Part shown: positions 9,191 through 17,936 of the stretch, one piece after another
Layout of the letters: every line of letters starts with the position of its first letter
Numbering within the stretch: the stretch's first letter is position 1
Source: an uncultured Duodenibacillus sp.
GTDB lineage: Bacteria > Pseudomonadota > Gammaproteobacteria > Burkholderiales > Burkholderiaceae_F
Length of the DNA: 64,000 nt
Direction: 5' to 3'
Assembly (NCBI GenBank): GCA_944390745.1
Contig: CALXQK010000005.1
Location: forward strand, 186,001 to 250,000
The notes under the pieces: generated by a model
Told to the model about the DNA's origin: nothing
Database searches by the model: none
Seen by the model: only the letters and a program-made list of their open reading frames with translations
Translations under genes and position numbers: made by a program

Positions 9191-11863
9191 ATGAACCAGA
9201 AGCACTACCAAATTACGGGGATGAGCTGCTCGGCGTGTTCGGCTCGTGTGAGTAAGGCGGCGCTTTCCGTTGCCGGTATTGCGGATGCCAGCGTCAATCT
9301 GCTCAAAAACGAGATGACGGTGCGCTTTGCCGACGATGCCCCGGACAATGCCGCCGATCAGGTGATCGAGGCCGTGGTGAAGGCGGGCTACGGCGCAGCC
9401 TTGAAGGGGGCGGCTCCGGCCGCCGGCCGCAAGCCCGAGCGCGCCGCAACGCCGGCTGCGGCCGCCCAGGCCGAGATCTCGGAGATGCGTCTGCGGCTGT
9501 GGCTGAGCATCGCCCTTTGCGTTCCGCTCATGTACCTGTCGATGGCGCCCATGCTGGGGCTGCCGATCCCGGGCTTTTTTGAGGGTGCGGCCAATGCTCC
9601 GGCCTTTGCGCTCACGCAGCTTCTTCTCACCATCCCGGTCGTCTTCATCAACTTCAAGTTCTACCGGATCGGCTTCAAGTCGCTTGCCGCGGGGGCGCCC
9701 AACATGGATTCGCTCGTGGCAATCGGCTCGGCCGCCTCGGTCGTCTTCGGGCTTTATGCGCTCTACCGGATGCTTTATGCGGCCTCCGCGGGCGACGCAG
9801 AGGTTCTCGCGCATTTCGCGCACAACCTCTACTTTGACTCGGCGGCGATGATTCTCACGCTCATCACGCTCGGAAAGTATTTTGAGGCGCGCGCCAAGGC
9901 GCGCACCACCGATGCGCTCGGGCGCCTGATGGAGCTTGTGCCCGACACTGCCGTGGTTCGCCGAAACGGCCTTGAGCAGACTGTCCCGGTCGAGAGCATT
10001 GTCGCGGGGGATCTGGTCGTCATCAAGACCGGCGAGCGCGTGCCGGTTGACGGCGAGATCGTCGAGGGCGAGGGGTGGGCCGATGAGTCGGCCATCACGG
10101 GCGAGAGCATTCCGGTGCACAAGATCCCGGGCGGCTCCGATTCAAGCCTGCCCTCAGGAGCTATGCTCATGCGCGGCCATGTCGTGATGCGCGCCACGCG
10201 CGTGGGCGAGGACACGACGCTTTCGCAGATCATCCGGCTTGTCGACGAGGCCACGTCCTCCAAGGCGCCGGTCGCGCGCCTTGCCGATCGAATCAGCGCC
10301 ATTTTTGTGCCCGTGGTCATCGGCATTGCGCTCGTGACGGCCGTGGTCTGGCTGATCCTGGGCGCCGACGCGGAATTTGCCTTTACGGCCGCCGTCAGCG
10401 TGCTTGTCATTTCCTGCCCCTGTGCGCTTGGCCTTGCAACGCCCACGGCCATCATGGTCGGCACGGGCAAGGGGGCTGAAAACGGCATTCTCATCAAGTC
10501 GGCCGAGGCCATCGAAAAGTGCCGCGCCGTCACGACCGTCATTCTCGACAAGACCGGCACGATCACCGAGGGGCGTCCGGTTCTCACCGATGTCATTTCA
10601 CAGGGAGGGCGGACCTCCGGCGAGCTTCTTGCGCTTGCCGCCGCCGTTGAGGCCAAAAGCGAGCATCCCCTGGCGCACGCCGTGGTCGATGCCGCCGCCC
10701 GCGCAAAGCTTGCCGTCCCCGAGGCCTCCGGGTTCGGACAACGGCAGGGCCTTGTTTATGCAGATGCGGCGGGCGCGCTCATCGAGATCGGCAACAAGAC
10801 GCTGCTGCCCGCCGGCCATCCGCTCTTTGATGCCCTCAACCGACTCTCCGAGCAAGGTAAGACCGTGCTCGTCGTGCGCGTCGACGGCGCTCCTGAGGGG
10901 CTTGTTGCCGTGGCCGACGCCGTCAAGCCCGACAGCCGCGGAGCTGTTGAGGCGCTGCAGGCCCTCGGCATGAAGGTCTGGATGGTGACGGGCGACAATG
11001 ACCGCACCGCCCGCGCCGTGGCCCGCACGGTCGGCGTGGACCATGTGGTGAGCGAGGTGCTTCCGGCCGACAAGGCGCGCATCGTGCGTGAGCGCCAGGC
11101 CGCCGGCGAACGGGTTCTCATGGTGGGCGACGGCATCAACGACGCGCCGGCGCTTGCGCAGGCCGACGTCGGCATGGCCATCGGCGCGGGCACCGACGTG
11201 GCGCTTGACTGCGCCGACATCGTGCTCATCAAGAACCGGCTTGCCGATGCCGTCGGCGCCGTGGAGCTCTCCCAGGCCGTGATGCGCAACATCAAGCAGA
11301 ATCTTTTCTGGGCTTTCTTCTACAACGTGATCGGCATTCCGCTTGCCGCAGGCGTTCTCTACAGCGCCTTCGGCTGGCTTCTCAACCCGATGTTTGCCGC
11401 CGCGGCCATGTCGATGAGTTCAGTGACCGTGGTCTCCAATGCGCTGCGGCTGCGCGGCTTCAAGCCGGCGCGCGCCCTGCATGCGGCCCGTGCCGCCCAG
11501 GTCTGCGCCCTGCAGCCGCCTCTGGCGGCTCCCCAGGAACTGAATCTGACCCGCGTGCAGGGCGCCGCTCCCGCAGCCTCGGCAGAGAATTCTTCAACCG
11601 GCGCCGGCTCCCAGTCCGGCGCAGCAACTACTACAAGGAGTATTCAGATGGAAAAAGTGATCGATATTGACGGCATGCAGTGCTCGCACTGCACGGGTTC
11701 CGTGCAAAAGAAGCTCTCGGGCATGCCCGGCGTCTCCAAGGTCGAGGTGAGCCTTGAGGGCAAGTGCGCCCGCGTGACGGTCGACGACACTGTGACCGAC
11801 GAGGCGCTTCTTGCCGCGGTCAACGAGCTCGGCTTCACCGCAAAGGGCGTTCGCGAGGCTTGA
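9191..11863 (+). CDS. copA: Cu(I)-translocating P1B-1 ATPase with N- and C-terminal HMA domains
   Basis: An 890-residue copper efflux ATPase of the inner membrane. The N-terminal HMA domain has GMSCSAC (Cys 13, 16). The core shows TGESIPV (actuator), the transmembrane CPC (409-411), DKTGT (Asp 453), HP (AAVEAKSEHPLAHA) and GDGIND (646-651). YN in TM7 and MSMSSVTVVSNALRL in TM8 are the Cu(I)-type P1B-1 signature. A 60-residue Ala-rich linker leads to a second HMA domain with MQCSHC, at the unusual C-terminal position. ATG 9191 is preferred because HMA sequence starts there; 9125 is an alternative upstream start. A strong terminator follows. Confidence 0.95.
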   Translation: MNQKHYQITGMSCSACSARVSKAALSVAGIADASVNLLKNEMTVRFADDAPDNAADQVIEAVVKAGYGAALKGAAPAAGRKPERAATPAAAAQAEISEMRLRLWLSIALCVPLMYLSMAPMLGLPIPGFFEGAANAPAFALTQLLLTIPVVFINFKFYRIGFKSLAAGAPNMDSLVAIGSAASVVFGLYALYRMLYAASAGDAEVLAHFAHNLYFDSAAMILTLITLGKYFEARAKARTTDALGRLMELVPDTAVVRRNGLEQTVPVESIVAGDLVVIKTGERVPVDGEIVEGEGWADESAITGESIPVHKIPGGSDSSLPSGAMLMRGHVVMRATRVGEDTTLSQIIRLVDEATSSKAPVARLADRISAIFVPVVIGIALVTAVVWLILGADAEFAFTAAVSVLVISCPCALGLATPTAIMVGTGKGAENGILIKSAEAIEKCRAVTTVILDKTGTITEGRPVLTDVISQGGRTSGELLALAAAVEAKSEHPLAHAVVDAAARAKLAVPEASGFGQRQGLVYADAAGALIEIGNKTLLPAGHPLFDALNRLSEQGKTVLVVRVDGAPEGLVAVADAVKPDSRGAVEALQALGMKVWMVTGDNDRTARAVARTVGVDHVVSEVLPADKARIVRERQAAGERVLMVGDGINDAPALAQADVGMAIGAGTDVALDCADIVLIKNRLADAVGAVELSQAVMRNIKQNLFWAFFYNVIGIPLAAGVLYSAFGWLLNPMFAAAAMSMSSVTVVSNALRLRGFKPARALHAARAAQVCALQPPLAAPQELNLTRVQGAAPAASAENSSTGAGSQSGAATTTRSIQMEKVIDIDGMQCSHCTGSVQKKLSGMPGVSKVEVSLEGKCARVTVDDTVTDEALLAAVNELGFTAKGVREA
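11635..11863 (+). CDS. Nested CopZ-like copper chaperone with internal start in copA
   Basis: Inside the copA frame a canonical AAGGAG (11635-11640) stands seven bases before ATG 11648. Translation from there gives 71 residues: MEKVIDIDGMQCSHCTGSV through VNELGFTAKGVREA, exactly one complete HMA ferredoxin-like fold and the size of free CopZ. The preceding linker is low complexity. The region could be a separate copZ whose upstream stop has been lost, or one gene giving both the full pump and a soluble chaperone. E. coli copA also yields a chaperone, though by frameshifting and from its N terminus. The internal start is inferred from sequence only. The coding part is 11648-11863. Confidence 0.6.
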
Positions 11864-11884
11864 TTCCTGCAGCCAGGCCGCGAC

Positions 11885-11933
11885 CGGCCGCCTTCCGTTG
11901 TCAAGAAGACTTCGGACGGCGGCCGTTTTTTTT
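11885..11933 (+). terminator. Strong intrinsic terminator after copA
   Basis: A 13-bp stem with one mismatch, CGGCCGCCTTCCG (11885-11897) against CGGACGGCGGCCG (11913-11925), is followed by eight Ts. Confidence 0.85.
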
Positions 11934-12025
11934 GCCCGCTGAAGTGCGTTTTCTCGCCAAGGGGTGCTGATGACGCCCGCAAATGGTTATGATCGGACGA
12001 CAACCCATGCAGATTGAGGCAATCG

Positions 12026-12406
12026 ATGTCCGAGTCCATTGAACAATCCAACAAGCCCCTGATCAGCGCTCAAACCGTGCGGCGAATTCTGGCCTTTCGC
12101 GATGCGCGCAGCTGGGCTCAATTTCACAATCCGAAGGATCTGGCGATTTCGCTCAGCCTTGAGGCCTCGGAGCTTCTTGAGTGCTTTCAATGGTCAGGCG
12201 CCGACACAGAGGTCGAGCGCAAGCGCGCGCAGATGTGCGAGGAGCTCAGCGACGTTTTGATCTACGCCGTTCTCTTTGCCGAGCGGCTCGGCATCGACGT
12301 CGACGCCGCCATGCAGGCCAAGATCAAGGCCAATGAGGCCCGGTATCCCGTCGAGAAGAGCTTCGGCAGCGCGGCCAAGTACGATGAGCTCAAGGGGCGC
12401 AGCTAG
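12026..12406 (+). CDS. MazG-like nucleotide pyrophosphohydrolase
   Basis: A 126-residue all-alpha NTP pyrophosphatase of the MazG/dCTPase superfamily. The metal-binding motifs are EASELLECFQW (helix 2, near residue 46) and EELSDVLIYAVLFAERLGID (helix 3), matching the EXXE...EXXD pattern, with KxKxNEARYP typical of the C terminus. It would hydrolyse (d)NTPs to NMP and PPi. ATG 12026 has GAGG eight bases upstream; a TTG at 12014 is less likely. The stop lies two bases before the next gene's ATG, so the two are almost certainly cotranslated. The partner suggests nucleic-acid or phage-related work rather than plain house-cleaning. Confidence 0.9.
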   Translation: MSESIEQSNKPLISAQTVRRILAFRDARSWAQFHNPKDLAISLSLEASELLECFQWSGADTEVERKRAQMCEELSDVLIYAVLFAERLGIDVDAAMQAKIKANEARYPVEKSFGSAAKYDELKGRS

Positions 12407-12408
12407 TC

Positions 12409-14409
12409 ATGCCGATCGTCTACAAGGACAGCATGCGCAACTTTCACCGGGATCTCGACGTCATCCCGGATCGGCTCGCCGACCCCGGCGTGAATCTGGC
12501 GGCCTACCGCAGGACCGCGCAGTACCGCTCCTGGCGCAATTCGCTTGCCTACATGTCGAACATGCTCCGGGACGCGGATGTGCGCGACGACTGCGGCGTT
12601 CTCATCGAATTCAAGCTGCCGTCGACGAGCCGTCGCATCGACTTCATCGTCACCGGCTGCGACCGGCAGGGCGCAAAGAATTTCGTCATCGTCGAGCTCA
12701 AGCAATGGGACCGGGCCGAGCCCGTGCCCGACAAGGAGGGCGTCGTTCTTGCCAATGTCGCCGGCAGCGTCTTCAAGGAGACGAGTCACCCGTGCTACCA
12801 GGCCTGGTCCTACCAGCTCTTTCTTGAGAACATGCTCGACAGCGTGCGCAGCAACCATCTGCATGCCGCGGCCTGCGCCTACATGCACAACTATCCCTAC
12901 GACGGAATTGAGACCGATCCCCTGGCAAGGCCCCCCAATCGACAGCTCGTCGAACAGACGCCGCTTTTCGGCATGTACGACCGGCTCAGGCTCGGGCGCT
13001 TCATTTCCGAGCGCGTCGGCTGCGGCGACGGCGAGGAGATCATGCAGCTGCTTGCCGACGGCAAGGTGGTGCCGAGCACCCGGCTCGTCGACATGGTCAC
13101 AAACCTCTTTGATGAAAGCAGCCCTCGCTCCTTTACTCTCATCGACGAGCAGAAGGTTGCCTTTGAGACCATCATGTCGGCCGTGCGCACGGCTGCGGCG
13201 CACGGCCATGAGAAGACCTGCGTGATCATCAAGGGCGGCCCGGGCACGGGCAAGAGCGTCGTGGCCATGAGCGCGTTCGCGCGCATGCTCCGGGAGTTTC
13301 GCGACGATGAGCATCGCCGCAACATCTGCTTTGTGTCGCCCACGGCATCCTTTCGCACGGTCATGATGTCGATGCTCGTGGGGAAGGGAAGAAAAAGAAG
13401 CGATCGAGAGCGCTACCTCGCCTACGTGGGCTCGCTCTTCAAGTCGGGCATGTGCTTTTTTGAGGCGCCCGCAGGCTTGCGCCTGAACCGCTTTCCCGCC
13501 AACCAGTATCACTGCCTCATTGTCGACGAGGCGCACCGCCTGCACTCCGTGCAGAACATGTACCGCGGCAGCAACCAGATCGAGGACGTGATCAACGCCG
13601 CGCGCGTCTCGGTCTTCTTTGTCGACGACAACCAGGCGCTGCGCCCCTATGACATCGGTTCAGAGGAAAGCATCACGGCCGCCGCGCAAAAGTACCGCGC
13701 CCGCGTCGTGAAGGAGGACCTGAGCGCGCAGTTTCGCTGCCGCGGCTCCGACGGCTTTCTCAACTGGCTTGCCGAGGTTCTCGGGCTTGAGGAGGCCGGC
13801 AGCACGGCCAATGCCGACGGCTGGGATCAAGACCAGTTTGACTTTGACGTCGTCGACACGCCCGAGGAGGTTCTTGCGTTCGTGCGCGAGAAAAACGCCC
13901 GCGCCGCCGGGGAGCATCAGGTCGTGCAGGGCCGAAGCGTGTTTGCAGGGGCGAGACTGCTTGCGGGCTACGCCTGGCCCTGGACAAGGGAGAACAACCT
14001 GCACGCTGAGGTCAAGGACGTCGATCTCGGTACGGTGAAGCTGGCCTGGAACAACCGCGCGGCAAGCTACAAGTGGGCGACCGACCCGGGCACGATGGAC
14101 GAGGTGGGCTGCGTGCACACAAGCCAGGGTCTGGAGTTTGACTGGGTCGGCGTCTTCATCGGAAACGATCTGCGCTACGACCCCGAGAAAAAGCGCCTTT
14201 ATGCCGACATCGACAGCTATTTCGACAAGGGCGGCAAGAACGGTCTGGGCAAGACGAAGCAGGAGCGCAGCCGCAATCTTCTGAAGTACGTCTGCCGCTG
14301 CTATCGGGTGCTTCTTTCGCGCGGCGTGCACGGCGCGCGCGTGTACTGCTGCGACAAGGCCCTGTCCGAGTATCTGAAGGCGCGTCTGGCGGCGGTTAGG
14401 TCCCGGTAG
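12409..14409 (+). CDS. DUF2075 P-loop helicase-like protein with N-terminal nuclease-like domain
   Basis: A 666-residue protein. Residues 60-100 show a PD-(D/E)XK-type core: RRIDFIV (Asp 78) and FVIVELKQW (Glu 96, Lys 98). The DUF2075 superfamily-1 helicase-like part follows: Walker A GGPGTGKS (276-283), IVDEAH (373-376), FVDDNQ (405-409), QFRCRG (441-446), HTSQGLEFD (570-578) and a final YRVLLSRG. The combination suggests ATP-driven DNA or RNA processing with cleavage. Coupling to a MazG pyrophosphatase is the kind of pairing seen in defence islands. I know of no assigned cellular function for this subfamily; defence is inference. Confidence 0.85.
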   Translation: MPIVYKDSMRNFHRDLDVIPDRLADPGVNLAAYRRTAQYRSWRNSLAYMSNMLRDADVRDDCGVLIEFKLPSTSRRIDFIVTGCDRQGAKNFVIVELKQWDRAEPVPDKEGVVLANVAGSVFKETSHPCYQAWSYQLFLENMLDSVRSNHLHAAACAYMHNYPYDGIETDPLARPPNRQLVEQTPLFGMYDRLRLGRFISERVGCGDGEEIMQLLADGKVVPSTRLVDMVTNLFDESSPRSFTLIDEQKVAFETIMSAVRTAAAHGHEKTCVIIKGGPGTGKSVVAMSAFARMLREFRDDEHRRNICFVSPTASFRTVMMSMLVGKGRKRSDRERYLAYVGSLFKSGMCFFEAPAGLRLNRFPANQYHCLIVDEAHRLHSVQNMYRGSNQIEDVINAARVSVFFVDDNQALRPYDIGSEESITAAAQKYRARVVKEDLSAQFRCRGSDGFLNWLAEVLGLEEAGSTANADGWDQDQFDFDVVDTPEEVLAFVREKNARAAGEHQVVQGRSVFAGARLLAGYAWPWTRENNLHAEVKDVDLGTVKLAWNNRAASYKWATDPGTMDEVGCVHTSQGLEFDWVGVFIGNDLRYDPEKKRLYADIDSYFDKGGKNGLGKTKQERSRNLLKYVCRCYRVLLSRGVHGARVYCCDKALSEYLKARLAAVRSR

Positions 14410-14471
14410 GCGCCGGTGAACTATGCCGGGCTGGATTCCCTGCGGCGTCCTGCTGCAGCGGCTGTCAGCGC

Positions 14472-14520
14472 GCGCCCTTGATGAGGGCGCTTTCCCGGGC
14501 CTTTTTTTCAGAGGCCCGGG
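14472..14520. terminator. Hairpin pair between convergent genes
   Basis: Two stems lie between the DUF2075 gene and the convergent repeat-protein gene: GCGCCC/GGGCGC (14472-14490) and CCCGGGCCT/AGGCCCGGG (14494-14520). The second has a T-rich loop on the plus strand. Together they probably end transcription, mainly from the left. Confidence 0.5.
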
Positions 14521-14528
14521 GCGCACGG

Positions 14529-15458
14529 CTAGAGCCTGCAGGTCGGCACCCCGCAGGCCATGCGGGTGTCGTCAAAAAAGTCCTGGGGAAACTCGGGGCC
14601 CGCCTTGATCTTGATGGGGTCGTGGTCAAGGCCCTGCTCGGGCTCAAACATCCCGTCGACGTTTGACGGCTCAAGCCCGCGCATCAGTCCCGGGGGAACG
14701 ACTCGAACCGGCGTTCTTGCAAATGTCCCGACAAAGGAGCTGCGGCGCCGCACCCCGGCAAAAAGCCTGGGCGGGATGTCGACGAGCCCGCTTTCGGCGA
14801 AGGTGCCGTTGAAGGAGCGGGCCTGCGCCGTGCCGGAAAAAAGCTCCTCGGGGACGTGCTCAAGATTCCTGCACCGCAGAAAGGCCTGCGAGAAGTCCTC
14901 GGCCTGGAGGTTGGCGGCAAAAAGCTGCCGGTTGACCGACTCAAGGCCGCTTTGCGCAAAGACCCCGACGAAGGACACCGTGTAGATGAGCGGAAAGAAG
15001 AGCGACTCGGGCACGCTCTTTAGTTCCGGCAGGCCCGCAAAGGTGTACTCGAGATGGGTGAGGTGCGTGTTGTGCGCAAAAAGCGCCGACACGAGCGAAT
15101 TGAGGCGCTGCGGCGGATAGTCGCGGTGCCAGATGCGCGCGTGCGTGGCAAGCGTTCCGGTGCCGTCCTCGACAAGCTGCGGCACGGGCTGCAGGATCGC
15201 CGTCGTCTGTTCGGGCAGAATCAGGACGCCGGCGGGCAGGGGACCGCCGAAGTCGATCGTCATCTGCTGCTTGGTCTGCGCGGTCTTGAGGGCGATTTCG
15301 GTGACCGAGTCGACCTGTCGACGCCGCACCTCGGTCTGATTGGCATACTCAACGATGATGTTGGCGCACGAGGCGGCGATGGCCGGACCGGCGACGACGC
15401 GCACCACCACAAAGGGCTCGCGTTTGTCGGGCGTGATTTCAAGAACGAGTTTGGTCAT
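14529..15458 (-). CDS. Leucine-rich-like repeat protein, unknown function
   Basis: A 309-residue protein with no recognised name. Residues 1-110 are beta-rich (ANIIVEYANQ, MTIDFGG, LPEQTTAILQPVPQL). From residue 125 it carries four or five roughly 23-residue repeats of the form F-A-x(3)-L-x(2)-VP-x(2)-LF: YTFAGLPELKSVPESLF, FLRCRNLEHVPEELF, TFAESGLVDIPPRLF. These resemble BspA/DUF285-type repeats of surface proteins. There is no signal peptide, membrane segment or anchor motif. It lies 20 bp after a longer paralogue with the same repeat style, so both are one operon. The N-terminal part looks like a decayed version of the WGDG domain of that neighbour. Confidence 0.7.
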   Translation of the reverse strand: MTKLVLEITPDKREPFVVVRVVAGPAIAASCANIIVEYANQTEVRRRQVDSVTEIALKTAQTKQQMTIDFGGPLPAGVLILPEQTTAILQPVPQLVEDGTGTLATHARIWHRDYPPQRLNSLVSALFAHNTHLTHLEYTFAGLPELKSVPESLFFPLIYTVSFVGVFAQSGLESVNRQLFAANLQAEDFSQAFLRCRNLEHVPEELFSGTAQARSFNGTFAESGLVDIPPRLFAGVRRRSSFVGTFARTPVRVVPPGLMRGLEPSNVDGMFEPEQGLDHDPIKIKAGPEFPQDFFDDTRMACGVPTCRL

Positions 15459-15478
15459 GAGGGCGTCGCTCGTGGTGA

Positions 15479-16882
15479 TCAGGAAATGGAGAAGTAGTCA
15501 AGCGTCTTGTCGCGCGGCCGGCTGCGGTAGCTCTCGGGCAGCCCAAGCATGCTCTTGCAGAAGGCGAACATGCCGTCGACGGCGGCCGCGCCGAGCCCTG
15601 CAAGCAGCGTGTCGGGGACGTTTTCAAGCTTCACGCACCCGGCGAAGGCCTGCTCAAGGTTGGTGATGTCCGGGTTGTTTGCAAAAAGCTCCGGCGGCAG
15701 CGACGTCAGCTCCCGGCGGTTGGCCGCCCATCCGCAGAAGTCGCCGCGCATTCCGGCGATGCGCGGATGCAGCCTCGGCAGCGGCGTCAGGATGCGGCGC
15801 ACGTGGGCTCCGAGCTGAAACGGGCGCACGGCCTCGTTGGCGGTGCTGTGAATGCAGACGCGGTAGGGGAGAACTTCATCATAGGCGTGCTCGAGGGCAT
15901 CGGTCTTGTTCCAGTCGATGCGCTCGATGTGTCCGTCGCCCCAGTCGACGAGCAGATCGCCCTTGAGCTCAAGGTCAATCGGATAGAAGATTGCCACCTG
16001 CTCGGGCACGCGGGCGATTCCGGGCACCCATTCAAATTCAAAGGCCGGGTCCGAGGCGCGGGCTGCGGGCCGCACCCAGCCCATCTCCTCGCGCCGGCTG
16101 GGCTCGCACCAGGAGAAAAGGCTGCTCGAGGCCCCTTCAAGAAAGCCCTCCATGCAGACGGCAAGCTCCTTGTTTGCAAAGGGGTGCTCGATGCGCTCAA
16201 GCATCCGGCAGCGCGCGAAGGTCTCCTCGCAGATCGTTCCCGCATCGGCCTGGGCGAGCAGTCCGGCCGGAATGCTGATGAGCGACGAATCGGCAAACGT
16301 GCGCACGAGCGACTTCAGCTTCCGGCAGGGGGAGAAGAACGAGGGCTCAAGCCTTGTGACCGCGCAGTGCCGGAAGGCTTCGTCAAAGAAGGCAAGCTGC
16401 GGGTTGTTGCCGAGCAGCTCCGGGCACAGGTGCGAGAGCGTGCACACGCCCGTCTGCGGGTCGTCGGGCACGAGCCGCGGCAGCGTATCGTCCGGCCTGA
16501 GGCGATTCTTGTCATCGGTCTCCCCGCGCGTGAGCACGGGCAGCGCCGAGTCGATCGAGACCGTCTGCGAGGGGAGCTGAGCAAGCGGCAGAAAGCCGCT
16601 CTCAGTCCTGATGCGGATCGTCTGGCTGCCCTGCGCGGCGTAGCTGTGCGAGGCGGTGACCTTCGGCGCGCTGCCCGGGTTGTTGACCATCTCGGTCAGG
16701 GCGCTGTCGGAAATCGTGCAGTCCACGGCATTGATGCGACCGTCTCCCCAGTCAATGCGCACTTCCCCGATGAGCTCCGCGGCAAGTTGCGGCACGGCGT
16801 AAAAGGAAATCGTCACGGTTTCGTCGGGCCGGCACAGGAGGGTCGCGACGAGTTCATGCGCGTCAGTCGATAGGGTGGACAT
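15479..16882 (-). CDS. Two-module WGDG / leucine-rich-like repeat protein, unknown function
   Basis: A 467-residue protein made of two copies of one module. Each starts with a PKD-like beta segment containing WGDG (VRIDWGDGRINAVD near 45; LLVDWGDGHIERIDW near 315), continues with an H-x-Y strand and a P-x-Q/LP-x-L turn, then repeats such as LPPELFANNPDITNLEQAF and CVKLENVPDTLLAG. Module 1 repeats fall at about 165-255, module 2 at 395-450. No signal peptide or membrane segment is visible, which is odd because PKD-like and BspA-like folds are usually extracellular. It is the first gene of a two-gene operon. Function unknown; adhesion or protein binding is a guess. Confidence 0.75.
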   Translation of the reverse strand: MSTLSTDAHELVATLLCRPDETVTISFYAVPQLAAELIGEVRIDWGDGRINAVDCTISDSALTEMVNNPGSAPKVTASHSYAAQGSQTIRIRTESGFLPLAQLPSQTVSIDSALPVLTRGETDDKNRLRPDDTLPRLVPDDPQTGVCTLSHLCPELLGNNPQLAFFDEAFRHCAVTRLEPSFFSPCRKLKSLVRTFADSSLISIPAGLLAQADAGTICEETFARCRMLERIEHPFANKELAVCMEGFLEGASSSLFSWCEPSRREEMGWVRPAARASDPAFEFEWVPGIARVPEQVAIFYPIDLELKGDLLVDWGDGHIERIDWNKTDALEHAYDEVLPYRVCIHSTANEAVRPFQLGAHVRRILTPLPRLHPRIAGMRGDFCGWAANRRELTSLPPELFANNPDITNLEQAFAGCVKLENVPDTLLAGLGAAAVDGMFAFCKSMLGLPESYRSRPRDKTLDYFSIS

Positions 16883-16969
16883 GCGTGTGGTCTGGTGTAC
16901 TGCTGTTTTGTGGTCGGCGTGCTGCCGGGCTCGGGCGGGACGCTCTGAAAGGAGGGCGTCCCGGACATT

Positions 16970-17881
16970 TTAGGAGGCAAAGACCTCGGCCGTGTCGCAG
17001 AAGGCCTCCAGAAGGGCATCAAAGCCGCAGACGTTGAGCGTCATCGTGCAGTGCGGCGCAAGCACGGCCTTGGGTCGAAAGCCCACGCCGAATCCGGCGG
17101 CCGAGACCATGCCGACATCGTTGCTGCCGTCGCCCGAGCAGATGGCGGCTGACGGCGTCAGTTCCATGGCGCGCATCGTCTTTTCAACGAATGCGCGCTT
17201 GCCCGCGGCATCGATGATGGCGCCGCCGTCGGGGCCCGTGACGCCCCCCGTAAACCGTCCGTTTTCAATGCCGATGACGTTGGAGTGCGTGCCGGTCATC
17301 GCAAGTCTGCGCCGCACGACCTCAGTGACGACGGTAAAGCCCGAGCTCACCACATAGGTGGCAAGTCCCGCCTTCTGCAGGCGCGGCATGAGCTGCGCAA
17401 CGCCGGGGTTGAGCTCGATTTCCGAGCAAAGCGCATCGATGCAGTGCGCGTCGAGCCCTTTGAGCAGCGCCACGCGCGCCCGAAGGCTTGATGCGTAGTC
17501 CTTGATTTCGCCGGTCATCGCCTTGTGCGTGATCTCAGCGCACGCCTCGCCAAGGCCGAGCATGCGCGCCATCTCGTCGAGCGTTTCATTGGCCACGAGC
17601 GTGGAGTCCATGTCAAAAAACGCCGCCTGAAACGACGCCAGCGCAAGCGTATGCGGCACAAGGACGCAGTCAAGACCCGCGGCGCGGCTTTTCTCGCGCA
17701 GCGCCTCAAGCGCGGCGCCCTCTAGGGGCGCAACCCCGCGCAGGCGCACCGAGCGCGAGGCCGCAAGCGTCGTCTCGCAATGGATGTCGGCGCCGATGGC
17801 GGCAAGAAAGTCGCGGGCCCCTTCAAGACCTGCGGCATCGGGGGCTGCGAAAACGAGATCGAGTCGGTCAACGGAATTCAT
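16970..17881 (-). CDS. serB: Phosphoserine phosphatase
   Basis: SerB catalyses the last step of serine synthesis, O-phosphoserine to serine. It is a HAD hydrolase: FFDMDSTLVANE (nucleophile Asp 90, Asp 92), VSSGFTVVTE (motif II Ser), the Lys in AGKRAF, and GDGSNDVGM (motif IV). An ACT-like N-terminal region of about 75 residues precedes the HAD domain, as in E. coli SerB. The start at 17881 has AGGAG eight bases upstream; the frame is open further but that part is dispensable. At 303 aa it is family length. It follows mfd by 55 bp on the same strand and may be cotranscribed. Confidence 0.95.
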   Translation of the reverse strand: MNSVDRLDLVFAAPDAAGLEGARDFLAAIGADIHCETTLAASRSVRLRGVAPLEGAALEALREKSRAAGLDCVLVPHTLALASFQAAFFDMDSTLVANETLDEMARMLGLGEACAEITHKAMTGEIKDYASSLRARVALLKGLDAHCIDALCSEIELNPGVAQLMPRLQKAGLATYVVSSGFTVVTEVVRRRLAMTGTHSNVIGIENGRFTGGVTGPDGGAIIDAAGKRAFVEKTMRAMELTPSAAICSGDGSNDVGMVSAAGFGVGFRPKAVLAPHCTMTLNVCGFDALLEAFCDTAEVFAS

Positions 17882-17936
17882 CAAAAAAGCTCCTGGGCAG
17901 TCAATGTTTTGGTCAAGCGCGGGCAAGGCACGGGCA

